Shown one piece after another: positions 38,843 to 46,741 of a DNA stretch of 64,000 nucleotides. The stretch spans positions 558,001-622,000 of the forward strand of contig CALSRG010000001.1 in assembly GCA_943788695.1 (NCBI GenBank), read 5' to 3'. The notes below the pieces were generated by a model. The model was not told where the DNA came from and ran no database searches. It saw only the letters and a program-made list of their open reading frames with translations. Made by a program: the position numbers and the translations under genes. Each line of letters starts with the position of its first letter. Position 1 is the stretch's first letter. The DNA comes from an uncultured Flavobacteriaceae bacterium. GTDB taxonomy: Bacteria > Bacteroidota > Bacteroidia > Flavobacteriales > Flavobacteriaceae.

Positions 38843-38868
38843 TTTGACACCTTTAATTTTTAAGAAAA

Positions 38869-38876
38869 TATATTTG
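38869..38876 (+). promoter_or_regulatory. -7 box (TATATTTG) of the DUF5916 gene
   Basis: Exact TAnnTTTG match. A TTTG at 38843-38846 lies 22 bp upstream, longer than the 19 bp seen elsewhere. Expected start of transcription is about 100 bases before the ATG. Confidence 0.45.
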
Positions 38877-38953
38877 CACTAATTCTGAAGTGTGACGTTC
38901 TTCTTTTGAAATCCATTTAAAATGTGTTAATAAATTGTCAAAGTTGTTTTTAA

Positions 38954-38969
38954 GCTCCATTTTTGGAGC
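38954..38969 (+). other. Leader hairpin before the DUF5916 gene
   Basis: GCTCC (38954-38958) and GGAGC (38965-38969) around ATTTTT, 13 bases before the ATG at 38983. Small, but well placed to affect initiation. Confidence 0.3.
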
Positions 38970-38982
38970 CAATTTTACACCC

Positions 38983-41607
38983 ATGTACAAATTTTTCCGT
39001 CAAAGTCTAGTTGTAATACATCTTACCTTTGTTTTTGCATTGTCTCAGGGCCAAACAGTAGTTGTAAAAAAATCATACACCACAAAACATGTTTCCTCAG
39101 ATGGTCCTGTTATTGACGGTATTTTAAATGATGAGGTTTGGGAAGAAGTGGATTGGTCTGGTGGTTTTATAGAATTTGAGCCCAATGAAAATACTGCACC
39201 TGAGTCGCAATCTCAGTTCAAAATTATTTATGACGACAAATATCTTTATGTTGCTTTTCGTGCCTTTGATCCAGAACCTGATAAAATTGTAAAGCGTTTG
39301 TCTAGGCGAGATGGTTTTGTTGGTGATAGGGCAAATATTCTTTTTGATAGCTATAATGATAAGCGAACTGCTTTTATGTTTACTGTAACCGCAGCAGGTG
39401 TTAAAGGTGATGAATTTGTTACGAGTAACGGCAATAATTTTGATGACAGCTGGAATCCCATTTGGTACACCAATGCTGTGATAGATGATAAAGGCTGGAC
39501 GGCTGAAATGAAAATTCCTTTTTCCCAATTGAGATTTGGAAAAGAAGACAAACAAATTTGGGGCCTAAATTTCGGTCGTCAGAATTTTAGGCTAAATGAA
39601 TTCTCTTTATGGCAACGCATTCCTGCAGATGCTGCTGGTTTTGTAAGTGAATCTGGACTGTTGGAAGGTTTGGATAACATTGAACCTCAAAAGCAGCTAG
39701 AAATACAACCATATATATTAACGCAACTAGAGCAATACCCAGCTGAAGCAGGAAATCCTTTCCGTGATGGCAATGATTTTGGGTTGAATGCAGGCTTAGA
39801 CGCTAAAATAGGTGTAACTAATGATTTGACTTTAGATTTAACTGTCAATCCAGATTTTGGTCAAGTGGAGGCTGATCCAGCTCAAATCGCCCTTGACGGT
39901 TTTGAAATTTTCTTTAGAGAACAGCGTCCTTTTTTCGTAGAAAACAAATCTATCTTTGATTTTAGTTTTGGTGGAGAAGGGGATAACTTGTTTTATTCTC
40001 GTAGGATTGGTCGTAGCCCTCAAGGTTATCCAGACTCGGAAGGATTTGTTGACCAGCCTGTAAATACAGCATTATTAGGTGCTGCCAAATTTTCAGGTAA
40101 AACTCAGAATGGTTGGTCTATTGGGTTGTTAGAGAGTATTACCCGTCGTGAATATGCGATGGTTAATGAGCCAAATAACAATTTTGAATTGGAGGTTGAA
40201 CCTTCAACAAATTACGCTGTTTTAAGAGCGCAAAAAGATTTCAACGACGACAATTCTTTTATCGGCGGGATGTTCACCGCAACGAATCGTGGAACTTTAC
40301 CTGACCATTTGAAAGAAATTCATACAGCGGCATATTCGGGAGGTTTTGATTTTCAACATCAGTGGAAAAATCGAGAGTATTCTGTCGAAGGAAAAATGGT
40401 CGTTAGTCATGTTACCGGAAGTAAGGAATCTATACTAAACACTCAATTATCTCAAGTACACCTATTTCAGCGTCCAGATGCCGATCATGTTTCTGTGGAT
40501 CCAAACAAAACATCGCTCACTGGCACTGGCGGGCGTTTGTCTTTTAGTAAAAGGGGTGGGGGTAATTTTAGTTTTAGCGTCGGAACTCATTACCGATCAC
40601 CTCAAATCGAATTAAACGATATAGGCTTTTTGAGACAAGCGGATTTTATGCGGCAGTGGGTATCACTTAGGTATAAAACCTTAAAATCAATCGATCGATT
40701 TCGATCTATCAACGTCCGTTTTCTTCAATTTTCATCTTTTGATTTTCAAGGTAACTTCAATAGGATGGAGTATCGTCTCAATACTGAATTGGGCTTGTTG
40801 AATAACTGGAATTTTGAACTAGGCACTTTTCATAAACCTCGAATTTTTGAGAATACAACCTTACGAGGAGGTCCGAGATGGCGCTTTTCTGAAGAAAATG
40901 CCGTGACACTTTCTTTAGAAACTGATGAACGAAAACGCTTAAGCGGTTCTTTGGGGTTTGTTTATTCTCAGGCTAAGGACAATAATTTTTCTGTTAAAAG
41001 ATTTCAAGTAGGATTGACTTATCAACCATTTGATGCTTTAACAATTTCAATTAGTCCAGAATATGCGATAAGCCCTAACCAGACGCAATATGTGACCGAA
41101 TCTATCTATAACGGAATACCTCGTTATATCATGGGAACCATTGACAATAACACACTGTCCGCATCCCTACGGATTAATTATACTGTGAATCCCAATTTGA
41201 CAATACAATATTATGGACAACCATTCGTCAGTAATGGTAATTATAGCGATTTTAAATATGTCACAAATTCTATAGCAGACAAACTTGGAGACAGATTCCA
41301 AGGGTATGACAATGACCAAATTGAATTTTCAACGTCCTCGGAGACCTATACTATCGATGAAAATCGAGACGGCATCATTGATTATAGCTTTAGCAAACCA
41401 GATTTTTCCGTTGTGCAGTTCCGTTCAAATCTTGTCATGCGCTGGGAATATATACCTGGCTCAGAACTTTTCTTGGTTTGGTCTCAAGGGATATCTGCCT
41501 CAGGTGATTATAATGATGGACTAGTAGATAATCTCAATGACAACTGGCTGTCTCAGAAGCCAAGCAACACTTTTTTATTAAAAGCCACCTACCGTTTTTT
41601 ACTTTGA
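38983..41607 (+). CDS. DUF5916 outer-membrane protein with CBM9-like N-terminal domain
   Basis: An 874-residue exported protein. After a signal peptide (cleavage near LSQGQ) comes a carbohydrate-binding family 9-like domain (about 35-200, with IDGILNDEVWEEVDW, DDKYLYVAFRAFDPE and WTAEMKIPFSQLRFG). A DUF5916 beta-strand-rich region follows, probably an outer-membrane barrel, with aromatic strands and ending in TYRFLL. The family is widespread in Bacteroidota and its substrate is unknown. I chose the ATG at 38983 because the frame opening at 38935 (TTG) adds 16 non-signal residues. Confidence 0.88.
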   Translation: MYKFFRQSLVVIHLTFVFALSQGQTVVVKKSYTTKHVSSDGPVIDGILNDEVWEEVDWSGGFIEFEPNENTAPESQSQFKIIYDDKYLYVAFRAFDPEPDKIVKRLSRRDGFVGDRANILFDSYNDKRTAFMFTVTAAGVKGDEFVTSNGNNFDDSWNPIWYTNAVIDDKGWTAEMKIPFSQLRFGKEDKQIWGLNFGRQNFRLNEFSLWQRIPADAAGFVSESGLLEGLDNIEPQKQLEIQPYILTQLEQYPAEAGNPFRDGNDFGLNAGLDAKIGVTNDLTLDLTVNPDFGQVEADPAQIALDGFEIFFREQRPFFVENKSIFDFSFGGEGDNLFYSRRIGRSPQGYPDSEGFVDQPVNTALLGAAKFSGKTQNGWSIGLLESITRREYAMVNEPNNNFELEVEPSTNYAVLRAQKDFNDDNSFIGGMFTATNRGTLPDHLKEIHTAAYSGGFDFQHQWKNREYSVEGKMVVSHVTGSKESILNTQLSQVHLFQRPDADHVSVDPNKTSLTGTGGRLSFSKRGGGNFSFSVGTHYRSPQIELNDIGFLRQADFMRQWVSLRYKTLKSIDRFRSINVRFLQFSSFDFQGNFNRMEYRLNTELGLLNNWNFELGTFHKPRIFENTTLRGGPRWRFSEENAVTLSLETDERKRLSGSLGFVYSQAKDNNFSVKRFQVGLTYQPFDALTISISPEYAISPNQTQYVTESIYNGIPRYIMGTIDNNTLSASLRINYTVNPNLTIQYYGQPFVSNGNYSDFKYVTNSIADKLGDRFQGYDNDQIEFSTSSETYTIDENRDGIIDYSFSKPDFSVVQFRSNLVMRWEYIPGSELFLVWSQGISASGDYNDGLVDNLNDNWLSQKPSNTFLLKATYRFLL

Positions 41608-41612
41608 ATTTT

Positions 41613-44444
41613 CTAATGTGCTTCAAGCCAGTTGTTGCCAGTGTCTATTTCAACAACTAGAGGCACAGCCAGTTGATAAGCGTTTTCCATTTCTGATTTA
41701 ATGATTGATTTCATTTGTTCTAACTCTGGCTTGAACACATCAAACACTAATTCATCATGAACTTGTAAGAGCATTCTGCTGCGGTAGTTCCCTTTGCTCA
41801 TTGCTTTGTGAATATTGATCATCGCAATTTTGATAATATCTGCTGCGCTACCTTGAATTGGAGCGTTTACGGCATTCCGTTCTGCAGCACCTCGAACCAC
41901 AGCATTACCAGCATTAATATCTCTCAAATAACGTCGACGGCCCAACACGGTTTGAACGTAACCGTTTTCTTGCGCAAATACTATTTGATTATGGATATAA
42001 TCCTGAAGTTTAGGATAGGTTGCAAAATATAAATCAATCAGATCTTTGGATTCGCTTCTCGATAGATCAGTTTGATTGCTCAGACCAAAGGCAGAAACGC
42101 CATAAATGATTCCAAAATTAACAGTCTTAGCATTGCTTCTTTGTTCTCGGGTAACCGCTTCAATTGGAACCCCAAAAACGCGAGAGGCTGTCGCAGCGTG
42201 AATATCTTCGCCGTTTACAAAGGCAGTAATCATATTAGTTTCTTCACTTAAAGCTGCAATGACGCGCAGCTCAATTTGTGAGTAATCGGCAGCTAAAAGG
42301 ATATGGTCAGCGTCCCTAGGAATAAAGGCTTTTCTTACTTGACGCCCACGTTCCGTTCGTATAGGAATATTCTGTAAATTAGGATTATTGCTGCTCAATC
42401 GTCCTGTAGCTGCAACCGTTTGAATATACTGAGTGTGAACGCGTCCAGTTGCTTGCAAAACCTGTTCAGGAAGGGTGTTTATATAAGTGCTTTTGAGTTT
42501 GGATAATCCGCGATACGTTAATATTTTTCGAATGATTTCGTGATCTTTGGCCAAATAGGAAAGCACATCTTCCGCAGTAGAATATTGGCCTGTTTTGGTC
42601 TTTTTTGGCTTGTCAACCAATTTCATCTTTTCAAAAAGCACAACACCAAGTTGCTTTGGAGAAGCGATGTTAAAGGTATCGCCTGCCAGATCGTATATTT
42701 CCTGCTCTAGGGCAAGAATGTCTTGATTTAATTCTGAAGAAAGCGATTTGAGAAAATTACTATCCAAATTGATGCCTTCCAGTTCCATACGTGCCAAAAC
42801 TTGAACAAGAGGCATTTCAATAGTGTCAAACAACACTCGTGTTTGCGCTTGATCTAATTCTATTTCAAAGTGCTTTTTTAGTTGTAAGGTGATATCCGCA
42901 TCTTCAACGGCATATTCGGTTTGTTTATCCAGAGGCACATCACGCATCGAAAGCTGGTTTTTCCCTTTGCTTCCAATCAGGTCCGTAATGGGTTGTGGTG
43001 TATAATTCAAATAGGTTTCGGAGAGGACTTCCATGTTGTGGCGCATATCTGGATTGATCAAATAATGTGCAATCATCGTATCAAACAATGGCCCCTTTAT
43101 ATTAATACCATACTTATCTAAAACCTTTATGTCGTACTTTAGATTTTGCCCAATTTTTTCAATTTTTACCGACTCAAAAAACGGCTTAAATTTCTCTATG
43201 ATGTGCTGGGCATTTTCTTGGTTATCAGGAAAGGGGACATAATAACCTTTGTGGGCTTCCCACGAAAAGGCAATGCCCACCAAAGTAGCCGTAATGGGAT
43301 TGAGACCAGTGGTTTCGGTATCAAAACAAACAGAGGGTTGTTCCATTAGTTTGGTGACAAATAAATCTAGGGCTACACCAGGAGTTACCAATTGATAAAA
43401 GTGTGATGTGTTGTTTAAATCTTGTCTAGAGAATGCTGATACCTCTTCGGCTGTATTTTTTGTTATTGGTGCATCAAATAAAGAAAACTGACCCTGACCA
43501 GCTTTGGGCGTTGGGGCGGCTTTATTTTCATTGACTTCAGGTGATGCTGCTGTTTCGGTATCGTCGTTAAAGGTCTTTTTAAGATTGTCTAACAAACGTC
43601 GGAATTCAAGTTCCACGAAAAGCTCTTCAACTGCAATGAAATTAGGCGCATCAAGTTCAAAATCTTTTTCATTGAAATTGACTGGAACATCGAGAATAAT
43701 GGTAGCTAATTGTTTTGAAAGTAAGCCGATATCTTTACTAGCTTCGACGTTTTCTTTCATTTTGCCTTTCAGTTCATGCGTATGATCAAAAAGATTTTCT
43801 ATGCTGCCATACTTTGCGATCAGCTTCTTAGCTGTTTTGTCTCCAATTCCCGGCAAACCAGGAATGTTGTCAACAGCGTCTCCCTTCATCGCTAAAAAAT
43901 CAATGACTTGCAGGGGATGCTCAATCTCAAAATTCTGCTTGACTTCGTCTACACCCCATACTTCATAACCTCCTCCAAAGCGCGGACGATACATAAAAAT
44001 ATTCTCTGAAACAAGTTGAGCAAAGTCTTTATCAGGGGTGACCATGTAGGTTTTATATCCAGCTTTTTCGGCCTTTTTAGCTAAAGTCCCTATAATGTCA
44101 TCGGCCTCAAACCCCGGCTTAACTATCACAGGAATGTGCATAGCCTTGAGAATCTTTTCAATGTAAGGTATAGCCAAAGAAATTGCTTCAGGAGTCTCGT
44201 CCCTGTTCGCTTTGTAAGCTTCAAACATCTCGTTTCGGGCATCACTGCCGCCCCGATCAAAGCAAACTGCTAAATGATCAGGCCGTTCCCGTTTGATTAC
44301 ATCTAAAAGAGAATTTGTAAAACCCAAAATAGCTGATGTGTTCAATCCCTTTGAGTTGATGCGCGGGTTTTTTATAAAAGCATAATAACCTCTAAAAATG
44401 AGAGCAAAAGCATCTAGAAGGAACAGTCGTTTTTGGGCAGACAT
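41613..44444 (-). CDS. polA: DNA polymerase I
   Basis: A 943-residue three-domain enzyme. The N-terminal 5'-3' exonuclease has RLFLLDAFALIFRGYYAF, FEADDIIGTLA and GLPGIGDKTA. The 3'-5' proofreading domain keeps its catalytic D375 and E377 (CFDTETTG), unlike polymerases with a dead exonuclease. The polymerase domain has LLAADYSQIELR and QVHDELVFDV. It lies 5 bp after the glycosylasparaginase gene and is probably transcribed, at least in part, from the GH92 operon; I see no promoter in that gap. Confidence 0.97.
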   Translation of the reverse strand: MSAQKRLFLLDAFALIFRGYYAFIKNPRINSKGLNTSAILGFTNSLLDVIKRERPDHLAVCFDRGGSDARNEMFEAYKANRDETPEAISLAIPYIEKILKAMHIPVIVKPGFEADDIIGTLAKKAEKAGYKTYMVTPDKDFAQLVSENIFMYRPRFGGGYEVWGVDEVKQNFEIEHPLQVIDFLAMKGDAVDNIPGLPGIGDKTAKKLIAKYGSIENLFDHTHELKGKMKENVEASKDIGLLSKQLATIILDVPVNFNEKDFELDAPNFIAVEELFVELEFRRLLDNLKKTFNDDTETAASPEVNENKAAPTPKAGQGQFSLFDAPITKNTAEEVSAFSRQDLNNTSHFYQLVTPGVALDLFVTKLMEQPSVCFDTETTGLNPITATLVGIAFSWEAHKGYYVPFPDNQENAQHIIEKFKPFFESVKIEKIGQNLKYDIKVLDKYGINIKGPLFDTMIAHYLINPDMRHNMEVLSETYLNYTPQPITDLIGSKGKNQLSMRDVPLDKQTEYAVEDADITLQLKKHFEIELDQAQTRVLFDTIEMPLVQVLARMELEGINLDSNFLKSLSSELNQDILALEQEIYDLAGDTFNIASPKQLGVVLFEKMKLVDKPKKTKTGQYSTAEDVLSYLAKDHEIIRKILTYRGLSKLKSTYINTLPEQVLQATGRVHTQYIQTVAATGRLSSNNPNLQNIPIRTERGRQVRKAFIPRDADHILLAADYSQIELRVIAALSEETNMITAFVNGEDIHAATASRVFGVPIEAVTREQRSNAKTVNFGIIYGVSAFGLSNQTDLSRSESKDLIDLYFATYPKLQDYIHNQIVFAQENGYVQTVLGRRRYLRDINAGNAVVRGAAERNAVNAPIQGSAADIIKIAMINIHKAMSKGNYRSRMLLQVHDELVFDVFKPELEQMKSIIKSEMENAYQLAVPLVVEIDTGNNWLEAH

Positions 44445-44449
44445 ATTGG

Positions 44450-45424
44450 TTATTGATTATAAGATGGTGATGGGATGTTTTGATTCCCTGATGCATCGTG
44501 CTTGGTGACACTAAATCCAGGGTGAATGGCATATGCACCGTATTCACCTTTTTTATTAAGTGCGATAAACCCAACCTGAAAATCTTTGGAGCGTTCACCA
44601 GTGCGCTCAACGATTCTGTTTATTGCTATTTCACAAGCCTCTTGTGGCGATTTTCCTTGACGCATTAATTCTACGATAAGAAAACTTCCTACATTTTTAA
44701 CTATTTCCTCACCTAAACCTGTAGCGGTAGCTGCGCCAATTTCATTATCCACATATAGGCCTGCTCCAATGATTGGCGAATCACCAACACGCCCAGCCAT
44801 TTTATAAGCCAAACCACTTGTAGTGCAAGCACCCGACAAATCACCATTTTCATCTAAAGCCAGCATACCAATAGTGTCATGATTTTCAATATTGATGATG
44901 GGTTTATATAAAGAAGTCTCTTTCCATTTCTCCCAATCGGCTTTGGATCGGTCGGTCAACAAATCTTCAACAGGAAAACCTTGTTCAATCGCAAACTGTT
45001 TTGCTCCTGCACCGGCTAGCATCACATGAGGTGTTTCTTCCATCACTTTGCGGGCTACTGACACGGCATGAACAATATTCTTTAAATAGACTACAGAACC
45101 ACTATTGCCATGACTGTCCATAATGCAGGCATCTAAAGTTACTTGTCCTTCCCGATCTGGGAGACCGCCTTTTCCAATGGATTGACCTTGTTCATTGGCT
45201 TCTTCAAGTCTGCAGCCCGCCTCAACCGCATCTATGGCCGAACCACCTTCTGACAAGACCTGATATGCGGCTGATGTCGCTTCGGGAACATTCCACGTAC
45301 CTATAGAAATCGGACCTTGAAATGCAGTTTTTGAAGCAACTTCAGTTTTGGACTGACAGCCCACTGTGAGCAGCAGCATTAGCAGCCCTAATAATTTGAT
45401 GAAAAAGAAATATTTCAATGTCAT
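44450..45424 (-). CDS. N4-(beta-N-acetylglucosaminyl)-L-asparaginase, lipoprotein
   Basis: A 324-residue Ntn-hydrolase that cleaves the GlcNAc-asparagine bond of N-linked glycans once the peptide is removed. The autoproteolytic site is H182-D183-T184, and T184 becomes the nucleophile. GLAYKMAGRVGDSPIIGAGLYVD and the Gly-rich GAATATGLGE are family motifs. The signal sequence ends in LTVGC (C23), so it is lipid-anchored. Its ATG overlaps the stop of the MFS gene (ATGA). With GH92 and the transporter it forms a coherent glycan-use locus. Confidence 0.92.
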   Translation of the reverse strand: MTLKYFFFIKLLGLLMLLLTVGCQSKTEVASKTAFQGPISIGTWNVPEATSAAYQVLSEGGSAIDAVEAGCRLEEANEQGQSIGKGGLPDREGQVTLDACIMDSHGNSGSVVYLKNIVHAVSVARKVMEETPHVMLAGAGAKQFAIEQGFPVEDLLTDRSKADWEKWKETSLYKPIINIENHDTIGMLALDENGDLSGACTTSGLAYKMAGRVGDSPIIGAGLYVDNEIGAATATGLGEEIVKNVGSFLIVELMRQGKSPQEACEIAINRIVERTGERSKDFQVGFIALNKKGEYGAYAIHPGFSVTKHDASGNQNIPSPSYNQ

Positions 45425-46737
45425 GCTAATCGAGCTTTAATTTTAGTAATAGCAAAGTATAAGATGTAACCATAACATGCAATGACCAATAAATAGGCTA
45501 TTTGAAAACCTAAAAAGTCAGTAAGTAAACCATAAAGTGGTGGGATGATAGCGCCACCAACAATAGCGGTACAAAGTAATCCTGAGGCTTTAGGTTTTAA
45601 ATCACCTATGCCATCAATTGAAAGGGTGAAAATGGTTGGGAACATAATGGAGTTAAATAACCCAACAGCCAAAATACTCCACATGGCAATTAATCCGGAC
45701 GAACTCATTGAGATAATGATACTAGAAATAGCAAGACCTGAAAAGTAAACTAATACTTTCGCCGGTTGAATGAATTTCATAACTCCTGATCCGATAAAAC
45801 GTCCAATCATGGCACCAGACCAGTAGCAAATGACAAAAATTCCAAGAAGAGCTTTGTCATCAGCGCCTTCAAGACTTTTTGAAAAGATGGTTGCAACAGT
45901 ATTAGCTACACCCATGAGAGCATCGCTATTGCGAATTGCTTCAATGACATTGAGCTCAAGGAAATAACTAACTAAATAACTGCCAATAGCTACTTCGGCA
46001 CCTACATAAAAGAAAATTCCAACAACTCCCAAGCGAAGACCTTTGTTTTTGAGAGCCTCAAGGTAGGTGCCGGTATTATTATTCTCAATGAGTTTTGGCA
46101 ACTGAATGACCAAAAATACAATGGCAATTACACCTATAAAAGCGGCAAGACCTAAAAATGGCATTTGGACCGCCGAAGCTTCTGTCGCGTAGTATGATAT
46201 TTTATCAGTTTCAGATAAAGCTTCAATGGAACCTGTAGTCAGTACCTTGTCGCTCAAGAGGAATAGAGCGCCAACAGCCGGCGCTATGGCTGTGCCTAAT
46301 GAATTAAATGCTTGTGATAGATTAAGTCGGCTGGATGCACTCGACTCGTCACCCAAAACTGCTACATAGGGATTGGCAGCCACCTGTAAAATGGTCATAC
46401 CGCCAGCTAAGACAAAATAGGCCAACATGAACACCCCAAACACCCGGTAAGAAGCCGCAGGGTAAAACAGTAAGCAGCCTGTGGCCATTGTGGCTAAACC
46501 TAAAATGACACCGCGTTTATATCCAATTTTTGTCAGTAAATAACTGGCAGGTACCGATAGAACAAAATAGGCGCCGAAAAATGCGAATTGAACCAGTCCA
46601 GCCTGAAAGTAACTCAGTGTGAATAATTCACGTAATCTTGGGATAAGAGAATCAACTAATACGGTGATGAATCCCCAAAGGAAAAATAGAACGGTAACCA
46701 GCAAAAATGCCGATCGGTAAGATGTTTTTGTTGTCAT
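45421..46737 (-). CDS. Sugar MFS transporter (FucP/glucose-galactose type)
   Basis: A 438-residue 12-TM major facilitator. It has the N-terminal FLWGFITVLVDSLIPRLRELF and NPYVAVLGDESSASSRLNLSQAFNSLGTAIAP segments typical of the fucose/glucose/galactose:H+ symporter family. It sits between GH92 and glycosylasparaginase genes, so mannose or a GlcNAc-containing product is the most likely substrate. That is inference. It follows GH92 by 4 bp and overlaps the next gene by 4 bp. Confidence 0.92.
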   Translation of the reverse strand: MTTKTSYRSAFLLVTVLFFLWGFITVLVDSLIPRLRELFTLSYFQAGLVQFAFFGAYFVLSVPASYLLTKIGYKRGVILGLATMATGCLLFYPAASYRVFGVFMLAYFVLAGGMTILQVAANPYVAVLGDESSASSRLNLSQAFNSLGTAIAPAVGALFLLSDKVLTTGSIEALSETDKISYYATEASAVQMPFLGLAAFIGVIAIVFLVIQLPKLIENNNTGTYLEALKNKGLRLGVVGIFFYVGAEVAIGSYLVSYFLELNVIEAIRNSDALMGVANTVATIFSKSLEGADDKALLGIFVICYWSGAMIGRFIGSGVMKFIQPAKVLVYFSGLAISSIIISMSSSGLIAMWSILAVGLFNSIMFPTIFTLSIDGIGDLKPKASGLLCTAIVGGAIIPPLYGLLTDFLGFQIAYLLVIACYGYILYFAITKIKARLA

Positions 46738-46741
46738 TGCT

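Noticed and set aside
38770-38850. Longer uL13 start at 38850
   Set aside because: The extra 27 codons contain the perfect rplM promoter and do not resemble uL13 N-termini.
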